Of a stretch of DNA of 64,000 bases, positions 56,474 to 64,000 are shown in pieces. The stretch's first letter is position 1. The number at the start of each line of letters is the position of its first letter. The notes below the pieces were generated by a model. The model was not told where the DNA came from. It was given only the letters and a program-made list of their open reading frames with translations, and made no database searches. Origin of the DNA: an uncultured Thermogutta sp. (lineage in GTDB: Bacteria; Planctomycetota; Planctomycetia; Pirellulales; Thermoguttaceae); NCBI GenBank assembly GCA_937128505.1, contig CAKZMM010000035.1, forward strand, positions 1 through 64,000, given 5' to 3'. The position numbers and the translations under genes were made by a program.

Positions 56474-57519
56474 GGCGCGATCAGAAGCCTATAACGAGGT
56501 GAAATTCCAAGTTTTCGACCAACCGTTTACTTTTGTGCATTTTACCGCACGTCAGGGGGAATGCTCAAAGGAATGCGAGAAAGGTTTCTCGCTAGTCCAC
56601 GAGCGAAGAGTTGGGAGTTTAGGGGGACTGCGGGGCATCTAAGCCATAAAAATCGGTAAGCTTCGGCTACCACGGACGATAAGTGCTCGCGTACGAAGGA
56701 TGATAGGTGCAAACACAGTATTCTTCTATCCTTCCGGTTTTTGGGCTCAAATGTGAATCTTGGATCTGGGAAGTTTCCTCCGCTCCAACCTTGGGATTTC
56801 GTGCCAAACTTCTTTTTTTTAAGAATTTCTTTAAGGATGATCTTTCAAGAATGATCTCAAAGAAGAGCATCTAGATTGCGTATCTGGCGACTTGGTAATT
56901 AAGCAAAAAATTTTGTGTGCGCAAGGTTTCCCGAACGGAACTTCGAGTTTAAGAAAAACTTTCACGCGTGCTCGGGGTTGACTTGGGTCAGTGGGACGGG
57001 TTTCCGACATTCGCCGACTGACGTATGTCAAGGGTGTGTTGCTTCGGGATCGACAAAATTCTGCTGTAGATCAAGCAACTGTTTCTGGGGCTTTGGCACA
57101 AGAACTCGAAACCGCAACTTTCTGCCGAAAAATCTTTGCCTTGTGTTACCCTATATGGGAAGTTACGATGGCACCCAGGGATAGGGCAGAAAACCACGAA
57201 TTGTGATATATCTAATGACGATTGTTTCGTAGCGATGGATTTAACTTAGATTCGGGCAAAAGGGAAGAACGCGCTGGTCAGATGGCAGGCTGATTGAAGC
57301 GTTCCTACGGTATTGTAGCGGTTGCAAGTCGAGCACGGTTGAAGCTCGGTGTTGTAAACTGCTGGGTTGGGCGAAAACGCAAATGAAGTGGAACATTAGA
57401 AGAGGGATAGATCAGTAAGAACACACACATCAGCTTAAATCATTTCCGGTAGTAATTTTCTCTAGGTCAAAAAAACGCAACACTTTTTTAACCACGATCA
57501 AATTGGGCGAGGTAAACAA
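56474..57519. other. 1.05-kb divergent gap
   Basis: The gap lies between the second kinase gene and the protease gene. No gene is supported. Weak short duplications occur, such as GGAYGATARGTGC at 56673 and 56698. The promoter of prc should lie in the AT-rich last 100 bases. Confidence 0.4.
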
Positions 57520-59586
57520 ATGCGAACTACCCGACTTGGCCACTGTCGCCGTCTCACAATTTCTGCGGCTTATTTCTTTTCAGTCCTTCTCATCAACCTC
57601 TTTGTGTTTCATCCGGCGCAAATTCACGCCGAACCTACGGCTCCTTCTGCCCGAGATCGCCGAATCACCCTTGCTGTCATGGAGCTACTTCGTCGCGACC
57701 ACATAAGCGGTCGCGCGGTGGACGACGAAATTGCCCAGCGAATGCTGCAACAGTTTTTGGACATGTTGGATCCTTGGAAACTCTATTTTTACAAAAGTGA
57801 CGTAGAGCAATTTCGTTCGCGAGTTTCGCAACTTGACGACATGCTGCGTCGAGGGGACACGAGTTTTGCGTACGAAGTGTTCAACCGGCTATTGCAGCGG
57901 ATTGACGAACGAATAGCGGTGGCGGATCAAATTCTCGGTACGCCGCTGGATTTTTCGGTCCCGGAAGAGACGGTCCGCGATCGAAAGCTGCTCGATTATC
58001 CGGCGAATGAACTGGAGGCTTACGACCGGTGGCGGAAACGCATCAAACACGATCTTCTCTTGCTCAAAGCCGACGGCACGGAAGGCCAAGCAGCGATCGA
58101 TAAGCTCTCGCGCCGGTACAAGAGCTTCGCGAAGCGGATGCATCAAACCGACGACGAAGAATTGCTTGAAATGTATCTGACGGCATTAACATCCTCCTTC
58201 GACCCTCATAGCAGTTATATGTCGCCGAGTACGCTGGAAAATTTTGAAATCGTTATGCGGTTGGAATTGGAGGGGATTGGGGCAGCGCTTCAGAGCGAAG
58301 ATGGCTATACGGTGGTGAAGGAAATCATCCCGGGGGGCGCGGCCGCTCGGGATGGGCGGCTTAAGGTTGGCGATCGGGTGATCGGCGTCGGTCAAGGGCA
58401 GGAGGGCGACATTGAAGATGTGCTCGACATGAAACTTTCCGACGTCGTGAAGCGGATCCGGGGGCCAAAGGGTACGGTAGTTCGTTTGAAAGTTGTCAGC
58501 AGTGAGGGGGGCGAACCACGCGTCGTTGATATTTTACGTGACAAAATCCAGCTCAAAGATAGCGAGGCTCAAGGTCAGGTATTCGAATTGGGGCAAAAAC
58601 CCGATGGAATGCCTTACCGAATTGGCGTGATCGATCTACCGAGTTTTTATATGGACATGGAGGGGGCTCGCCGCGGACTGCCTGATTATAAGAGCACGAC
58701 CCGCGACGTCCGGCGCGTTTTGGAGCAGTTCAGTGCTCAGGGTGTGGATGCGGTAGTGCTCGATTTACGAAGAAATGGCGGCGGCGCCCTCCAGGAGGCT
58801 CTAGCTCTTACGGGCCTTTTCATTGAGGAAGGACCTCTTCTTCAGGTAAAAGATGCGAATGGTCGTATTCTTCCCTACTATGATCGCGATGGCGAGATGC
58901 TGTGGAAAGGGCCGCTAGTCGTAGTCATAAGCAAGTTCAGTGCGAGTGCGAGTGAAATTTTGGCGGGGGCGATTCAAGATTACCGCCGCGGTTTGATTGT
59001 CGGCGACAAGACCACGCACGGAAAAGGCACCGTGCAAAGCCTCATCGATATTGGGCAGCAACTTGTACCATTTAATCCTCCGCGTTTAGGGGCTTTAAAA
59101 ATCACCATGCAGCAGTTCTATCGGCCTGGTGGGGATAGCACGCAAAACCGGGGTGTTGTGGCGGAAGTTGAGCTTCCCTCCATCACAAGCCACTTAGATA
59201 TTGCGGAATCCGACTTGGACTATGCGCTGGCTTTCGACCGCGTACCTCCTCTTGAGGTAAAGCCGTATAACTTCGTCGATCCCGGGCTGGTTGCCGAGTT
59301 GGCTCGCCGTAGTCAGGCTCGAATTAGCCAAGTTCCGGAATTCCAGCGAGAATTGGAGACGATTGCCCGTTATCTGAACCGCAAAAACCGCAAGACGATC
59401 AGTCTGAAAGAGAACGAATTCTTGGCGGAAGTCAAGAAACTAAACGCCGATAAGCGCGAAGAAGAACTTTTCCGGCAGATGATCGACTCCGACTCCGTCG
59501 GCATCAAGAGGGATTATTACCTGGACGAAGTCTTGGCGGTCACCTTAGACTACCTAAACCTGCGGCAAGTAGCCCAAAGATTTTAA
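57520..59586 (+). CDS. prc: tail-specific protease, Prc family
   Basis: Prc is a periplasmic serine protease (S41) that degrades proteins with nonpolar C-termini. The 688-residue protein has a signal peptide (hydrophobic residues 12-30, cut near AQIHAEP), an N-terminal helical domain, a PDZ domain at about 250-335, and the S41 catalytic domain. FSASASE contains the catalytic serine S476, and HGKGTVQ the general-base lysine K502. The C-terminal DUF3340-type domain is present (ESDLDYALAFDRVPP, YLNRKNRKTISLKEN). Length is close to the 682 of the E. coli protein, so this is the long Prc type, not the shorter CtpA type. GAGG seven bases before the ATG supports the start. It is probably monocistronic. 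Confidence 0.96.
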   Translation: MRTTRLGHCRRLTISAAYFFSVLLINLFVFHPAQIHAEPTAPSARDRRITLAVMELLRRDHISGRAVDDEIAQRMLQQFLDMLDPWKLYFYKSDVEQFRSRVSQLDDMLRRGDTSFAYEVFNRLLQRIDERIAVADQILGTPLDFSVPEETVRDRKLLDYPANELEAYDRWRKRIKHDLLLLKADGTEGQAAIDKLSRRYKSFAKRMHQTDDEELLEMYLTALTSSFDPHSSYMSPSTLENFEIVMRLELEGIGAALQSEDGYTVVKEIIPGGAAARDGRLKVGDRVIGVGQGQEGDIEDVLDMKLSDVVKRIRGPKGTVVRLKVVSSEGGEPRVVDILRDKIQLKDSEAQGQVFELGQKPDGMPYRIGVIDLPSFYMDMEGARRGLPDYKSTTRDVRRVLEQFSAQGVDAVVLDLRRNGGGALQEALALTGLFIEEGPLLQVKDANGRILPYYDRDGEMLWKGPLVVVISKFSASASEILAGAIQDYRRGLIVGDKTTHGKGTVQSLIDIGQQLVPFNPPRLGALKITMQQFYRPGGDSTQNRGVVAEVELPSITSHLDIAESDLDYALAFDRVPPLEVKPYNFVDPGLVAELARRSQARISQVPEFQRELETIARYLNRKNRKTISLKENEFLAEVKKLNADKREEELFRQMIDSDSVGIKRDYYLDEVLAVTLDYLNLRQVAQRF

Positions 59587-60011
59587 AAAGCTGAGCGTTT
59601 AGGCAGCTCCGCCGATCGCGAAAAGTACGCCGGTTATTTCGACTGTTGAGCGTTTAATTCGAAAAACTGATGCCCGGGAGGTAAGCCCGGGGGTTCCGTC
59701 GAAAACTCTTTGAAAGATATTCTGAGATAATCTGATTTAATTGATTTTTAACTTTGCGCCCCTAACTGGCTCTCACCTGCACCATTTGAACCGGTTACCG
59801 CAAATCTCAAGCGGTCATTTGCCCGGCGGCCCCCCGCCTACTTTTTTCCTGAAGAACCTCTGCATCAGGAACCGATGTCCCGACGCTCTAAAGCCCTACA
59901 CGAAAAGTTTCTCAAAGGTTGACTTTCGACCCCGCGTTATTGAACCTGGACGAGTCCCTGGTGCCCGCCAGCGGTGAATCTCGGAACCGCGATTGCCCGA
60001 GAGATCCCTAC
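59587..60011. other. gap between convergent prc and manC
   Basis: No gene is seen. TGAGCGTTTA occurs at 59592 and 59647. A CCCGGG/CCCGGG hairpin (59673-59691) lies 86 bases after prc but lacks a T-run, so it is only a weak terminator candidate. Confidence 0.45.
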
Positions 60012-61115
60012 TTAGAGGTACTGGTGCCATCCCCGATCCGCTAAGACGGTCACGACCTTGCGAAGCTGCTCCTCGCAATCTTTTCGTGCCACGAGGGTGG
60101 CATCCTTGGTCGCTACCACAATCAAATCATTGACCCCCACGAGCACCACAAGATGATCCGGGTCAGCACTGCGGACGATGTTCCCGTGCCCGGAAAAGAT
60201 CAGGTGTTGCGAGCCGGACACAACGTTCCCCTCGGTGTCCCGGGCAAGTATCCGTTCCAAAGCTCGCCAATTTCCCACATCATCCCACTGGAAAGGTGCC
60301 TCCAGCACGATGGTGTTGGTTGCGCGCTCCATGACAGCATAATCGATAGAGATAGGCGAAATCGCGGCAAACTCGCTACGCAAAATTTTTAGAAACTCGG
60401 GAGAATCAGCGGCGTTCGCTATCCGCTCCAAGTGCTCGGCTAAGGCGGGAACAAATTCCCGAATGGCCTCGAGGATCGTTCGGGCTTTCCACACAAAGAT
60501 ACCGGCATTCCAATAGAATCGGCCCGACGCCACATATTCTTGGGCCACGTCGACCCGCGGTTTCTCGTGAAACTTTTTCACCTGATAGCAAGGAATGGAG
60601 CCTCCAAAATCTGAAGGTGGTTCGTTAGCCAAAGGCTCATCCCGTTCGATGTATCCGAACGACTCCGCCGGGTAAGTGGGCCGAATCCCGAAAGTAACAA
60701 GCCGTTTTGGATCCCGCTCAACCAAAGCAACTGCCTGGCGAATGGCGCGCCGCAATTCTTCTTCCGGATGAATCACATGATCGGAAGGCATGACCGCCAT
60801 GATTGCCTCGGGATCTTCCCGTAGGATTCGATGTGCGGCCAAACCGATGCACGGTGCGGTATCGCGTTTCGAAGGTTCGATTAAAATCGCTTCCCGGGGT
60901 AAAGCCGGAAGTTGTGCAGCGATCAACGGTGCCAATCGTTCGGTTGTCGCAATGATAATCCGGTCCAAAGGTACGAGATCACCGAGACGGTGCACCGTCT
61001 GCTGGATCATGGTGTGAGGACCCAAAAGAGGGAGCAGCTGTTTGGGGAGATTGGCGCGGCTTTCCGGCCAAAATCGGGTTCCGGTGCCTCCCGCCATGAT
61101 CACTACATATAGCAT
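60012..61115 (-). CDS. manC: mannose-1-phosphate guanylyltransferase
   Basis: The enzyme makes GDP-mannose from mannose 1-phosphate and GTP in the cytoplasm. The 367-residue protein is a nucleotidyltransferase with the signature MAGGTGTRFWPESRANLPKQLLPL at the N-terminus, PCIGLAAHRI, MPSDHVI, and FHEKPRVDVAQEYVASGRFYWNAGIFVWK. It lacks the C-terminal phosphomannose isomerase domain of bifunctional ManC/AlgA proteins, as is usual for the short type. The start ATG has AAAGGA seven bases upstream; a frame open 22 codons further is not conserved. It lies 114 bases downstream of the UAP1-like gene on the same strand, so the two may be one transcription unit. Confidence 0.93.
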   Translation of the reverse strand: MLYVVIMAGGTGTRFWPESRANLPKQLLPLLGPHTMIQQTVHRLGDLVPLDRIIIATTERLAPLIAAQLPALPREAILIEPSKRDTAPCIGLAAHRILREDPEAIMAVMPSDHVIHPEEELRRAIRQAVALVERDPKRLVTFGIRPTYPAESFGYIERDEPLANEPPSDFGGSIPCYQVKKFHEKPRVDVAQEYVASGRFYWNAGIFVWKARTILEAIREFVPALAEHLERIANAADSPEFLKILRSEFAAISPISIDYAVMERATNTIVLEAPFQWDDVGNWRALERILARDTEGNVVSGSQHLIFSGHGNIVRSADPDHLVVLVGVNDLIVVATKDATLVARKDCEEQLRKVVTVLADRGWHQYL

Positions 61116-61229
61116 CCGTTCGTCCTTTCTCTGGTAATTCGGTTCGTCCTCAGCCCGAAAAGCGACCCGACGCCGTGCCACTAGGAGGCGTCCGACGCCG
61201 CTGCAATCGGCTAATCTACCGGTGCATTC

Positions 61230-62636
61230 TTACCGCAGGTAGGTTGTCTGACTGAAAAAAGTCCCGGGGGCCAGTTTTTCGCGCAATTTCTCTGGTCCCC
61301 ACGCAAACAGCGGACTAATTTCAACCGGAACTTCCTCAGCCGCACCCATTCCGGCCTTAATCAACCATCGGCGCCAAAGGTTTATCAACGACGCACGCAC
61401 TGACTCCGGGGTATCCCCCGCAGGATCGCCGGAGGCATTCTTCAAAGGTGCAAAATGCTCTTCTGCAAGCACTTCCACCAGAAGCGGGCGACGTGCATGG
61501 GGCAACACATCGAAGATAAATCGCTCGAACTGAATGGCGTTTGGTCCGCTAGGCTCAACTAGATTCCCGTTTTTGTCCAAAAAAGGCACCTTCTTCCTAG
61601 CAACGTGGAAGGGAAGCAGATCATTCCGCAGGACAACTTGCCTCAGAAAATCGACCTCGAAGACGTGTACCGCAATGCTTCCGTACCGCAGAACTAAAGA
61701 ACCGTCCTCGTAACGCCAATTGGCCCACTGTTCCGGCAGGTCGCTGTATTCGATGACATGCACGCGGTCACCCACTTGAACGACATTGCCGAGGCGATCG
61801 GTGGGGGTTTTCTTCTGAATCACTTTCGTGGTGAGATCCGCTTTAGCCAAGACGTGATACCCGATGAGTTCTGGGGAAGCGACATCCACCAGAGGATTAT
61901 CCACTTGAAAATAGAAAAGGTGCCTGATTCCCCGGTGGTGTAGCGTCTCCAATAGCGCGGTTCGGGCCAGGGCCGCCAACAAGCCACCATGACCATCAGG
62001 ATTCTGAGCCAACCGCCCTTTGCGTGCCAAAAGGAGCCGCCCGGTTTGGCCATCCACAACCGGCATCGTTCCCTGGCTCAGGAAAAAGATTTGCTCTTTT
62101 CGCAAGCCGAAATACTCATGTGCTTCAAAAAATGCGCGGGTCTGGCAATCTGTGGCGGGACTGGTCATCACCACGAGGGGGATCGATGCCTCTGCCGCCC
62201 GAGCCAACGCAAGAATCTTTTCGACGTGGAGTTGAAAGAGGCTAATCCCTGAAACCGGACCGATCGGAAAAACGCCCTTTGGATAAGGAAACCCTAAACG
62301 CGTCCCTTTTCCACCGGCCACTAACACAACCCCAACACGCCCGGTCCGCAACGCTGCCCAACCTGCGGTTTTTGCCTGCTGAGGGGTCCACTCGGCCGTA
62401 CCATGTCCTAGACGAATCACTTCCGGAGGCTGGCACTGTCGCAAGAGTCGCTCGACCTCAGCATTTTGTTCATTAGCTTGCTTATATAGTCGGTTAATTA
62501 ACGAGAAATCGATTTGTCGGAGCTCGTCGACAAACTCAGCCCGTTCGACGTCCGTTAGATCATCCCAAAAAGCGACCAGGTGCTGTTGGCCAAATTGGCG
62601 CAAAGTTTGTTGAACGTCTTTAGGCACACGTTTCAT
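61230..62636 (-). CDS. UDP-sugar pyrophosphorylase, UAP1-like
   Basis: The 468-residue protein belongs to the UDPGP family of the eukaryotic UAP1 type (UDP-N-acetylglucosamine pyrophosphorylase), not the GlmU type. Landmarks are GVVLVAGGKGTRLGFPYPKGVFPIGP (nucleotide site), PLVVMTSPATD, FFLSQGTMPVV, NPDGHGGLLAALA, FYFQVDNPLVDVASPELIGYH and an SIAVHVFEVDFL segment. The substrate could be GlcNAc 1-phosphate, GalNAc 1-phosphate or glucose 1-phosphate; sequence alone does not separate them. The start ATG lacks a strong ribosome binding site. It precedes manC on the same strand and may share a promoter, giving two nucleotide-sugar enzymes together. Confidence 0.9.
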   Translation of the reverse strand: MKRVPKDVQQTLRQFGQQHLVAFWDDLTDVERAEFVDELRQIDFSLINRLYKQANEQNAEVERLLRQCQPPEVIRLGHGTAEWTPQQAKTAGWAALRTGRVGVVLVAGGKGTRLGFPYPKGVFPIGPVSGISLFQLHVEKILALARAAEASIPLVVMTSPATDCQTRAFFEAHEYFGLRKEQIFFLSQGTMPVVDGQTGRLLLARKGRLAQNPDGHGGLLAALARTALLETLHHRGIRHLFYFQVDNPLVDVASPELIGYHVLAKADLTTKVIQKKTPTDRLGNVVQVGDRVHVIEYSDLPEQWANWRYEDGSLVLRYGSIAVHVFEVDFLRQVVLRNDLLPFHVARKKVPFLDKNGNLVEPSGPNAIQFERFIFDVLPHARRPLLVEVLAEEHFAPLKNASGDPAGDTPESVRASLINLWRRWLIKAGMGAAEEVPVEISPLFAWGPEKLREKLAPGTFFSQTTYLR

Positions 62637-64000
62637 GACTTCTTAGCCTAAGAAAGTGACATTAGACGTCGGTATGTGCGGTTGGCGATCGATCTGAAGC
62701 TGAATTTCGGAAGCTGCAACGCGTGTCTAGAGATCAAGAATTAATCTCAGAAACCGCTGATTTAGTGAGAAACTGCCTTGAGCGCGAACCGAAATTCTTC
62801 ACCGATGTTCCAAGCGCATTTTCAGAAACTTGGGTTTGCTTGCCGATCCGTTCAGCAACGGTTCAAATTGCGTTGAAATTAATAACATGTTAAATCAACG
62901 AGGGGTCTCAAAGTTTACTATTTTCACGAAACCCGTGTAAAGCAACACGATCGACTCGGCCAGTCGCAACGGTAATCTAAAAACTGTTTCGATATTTTGT
63001 TTCGGCGACGCAATCCTCAGACTCGTACTCCGGAGAGCTTCCCGCCCCCAGGAAAAAGGCGCATAGCAGCCCTAACGAAAAACCTTATTTTACAGGCCAA
63101 TAAGCCTCCGGCACAAATCGCGAGATGAATACCTCGAAACATCTATCGACTCGAATCGCGATGCACAGAGTCCGTAAACGGGGTTTACCGGATCCGAAGC
63201 AATTGGAAGCTTGGTAAACTTAGTATCACTCATGCCAGGCCGCAACCCCTAACGGTGAGGGTGTGAGGAGAGAAGGGACACTGACCGACTCAAAAGAATT
63301 TTTTTGAGAGCATGCTACGACAATTACGGAGTTCCTAGGTCAAGATAGGGGTCATTGGCTTTCGGCCCCCGTGTGTTTCCGCGGATGGGTTCGTCGACAA
63401 AAAGTCCGGCATAACCTCGCATCATCCACCTGCGAATCCAATGCCAAGGTGAATAATTAAGCCAGCTCAATCATATGGTATACGCCAATTTTAATTGTAA
63501 TTCTGGGTAGTCTGGCGGAATTCGCCGCCGGTCTAGCCCCCCAAGATCAAAGTTGCTAGGAATTTTAGGACTCACTTTTCACTGGTGAATTTTCACCGGA
63601 GAAGTGACACAAAAGACCTTAGAAAGAGGTAGGAAAAGGAAAGAAAAAGGTACAAAAAACTCTTACGAAATCTTGGATTTTACGTTTACGGATCATTTAG
63701 GGTTCCCTCCCTAGGGCAATTTTTAGCTGCATTTCCTCAATAACCGCTTAGTTGCCAATCTCTCGAATGAAATTTTCCCATATTATCCAAACTATGCATT
63801 CAATCAATTTTCGCGGTGCGTGCATCAAGGATCCCAAGGCCTATATCCCCTCTCGGACTTTCAGGTCATTTTGCGAAATCCTCACGTACGGTCCGGACCC
63901 CGAGGAAGAGACTGCATAGCGTTTTCTAGACTTTCAGATCGTTTCGTCTTTTAAACTTTCAGACCGTTTTGCGGAGTTCTCACTCACCGGAAAATTGTGG
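62637..64000. other. 1.36-kb gap at the window end
   Basis: No gene is supported to the window end. A long hairpin lies at 63572-63607. CTTTCAGRYC-type segments followed by TTTTGCG recur at 63859, 63928 and 63956. The promoter of the UAP1-like gene should lie near 62640-62900, where the sequence is AT-rich. Confidence 0.45.
63572..63607. other. long intergenic hairpin
   Basis: TCACTTTT (63572-63579) pairs with AGAAGTGA (63600-63607, one G-T), and CTGGTGAA (63582-63589) pairs with TTCACCGG (63592-63599, one T-G), with two unpaired bases on the left arm. In all about 16 pairs fold within 36 bases. No T-run follows on the plus strand. It could be a regulatory RNA element, an operator or a relic of a small mobile repeat. 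Confidence 0.5.

Overview
The window looks like chromosomal DNA from a planctomycete, most likely Pirellulales-like. The evidence is a gene set typical of that phylum: a DUF1501 protein, a DUF1549/DUF1553 protein, a PPC-domain secreted protein, two Ser/Thr kinases with the planctomycete N-terminal helical module, Tat-exported proteins, and long coiled-coil proteins. This assignment is inferred from gene content; no rRNA gene is present. Coding density is low for a bacterium: thirty protein genes are separated by more than twenty gaps of 300 to 2300 bases. I see no transposase, integrase, CRISPR-cas locus or complete tRNA.

Layout. 0.4-1.9 kb: an NtrC-type sigma-54 response regulator. 2.2-10.0 kb (minus): a secreted PPC protein, a DUF1501 protein and a 1200-residue DUF1549/DUF1553 protein that carries a huge Ala/Glu/Lys coiled coil. 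11.8-18.9 kb (minus): a coiled-coil protein, thioredoxin, a Ser/Thr kinase fused to a degenerate receiver domain, and a small conserved-looking helical protein. 19.3-26.4 kb: a 1269-residue membrane-anchored protein (plus) whose 3' end overlaps a convergent acyl-CoA thioesterase, then a glucan phosphorylase. 28.1-44.2 kb (mostly plus): Tat-exported BNR sialidase-like protein, NifU and NifS for Fe-S assembly, a lactonase-type beta-propeller, an orphan sugar-binding lipoprotein, alanine dehydrogenase, a purE-mtnA pair, a minus-strand DUF2520 protein, and mgtE-bioA. 44.9-51.0 kb (minus): gltD and gltB, overlapping by 8 bases. 53.3-62.6 kb: LarE (plus), a second Ser/Thr kinase (minus), a Prc-type tail-specific protease (plus), and a pair of sugar nucleotidyltransferases (ManC-like and UAP1-like, minus).

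Most genes are housekeeping. NifU/NifS can supply Fe-S clusters to GltB/GltD and other enzymes; GltBD and alanine dehydrogenase handle nitrogen; PurE, BioA and MtnA belong to purine, biotin and methionine-salvage pathways; GlgP, ManC and the UAP1-like enzyme handle glucan and nucleotide sugars.

The structure not explained by genes is in the gaps. Many intergenic regions carry a short tandem repeat of their own, each with a different unit sequence but nearly always 17-23 bases long. Two are long degenerate arrays with strict phase: nine 17-base units at 34624 and eight to nine 18-19-base units at 30793. Perfect 18-, 21- and 23-base doublets occur elsewhere, one of them across the stop codon of glgP. 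I find no mobile element, CRISPR array or defence locus that would account for them. Secondary points of interest are a three-hairpin tRNA-like element near 51.6 kb, a duplicated hairpin repeat at 27.4 kb, and orphan plus-strand terminator-like hairpins in two gene deserts.
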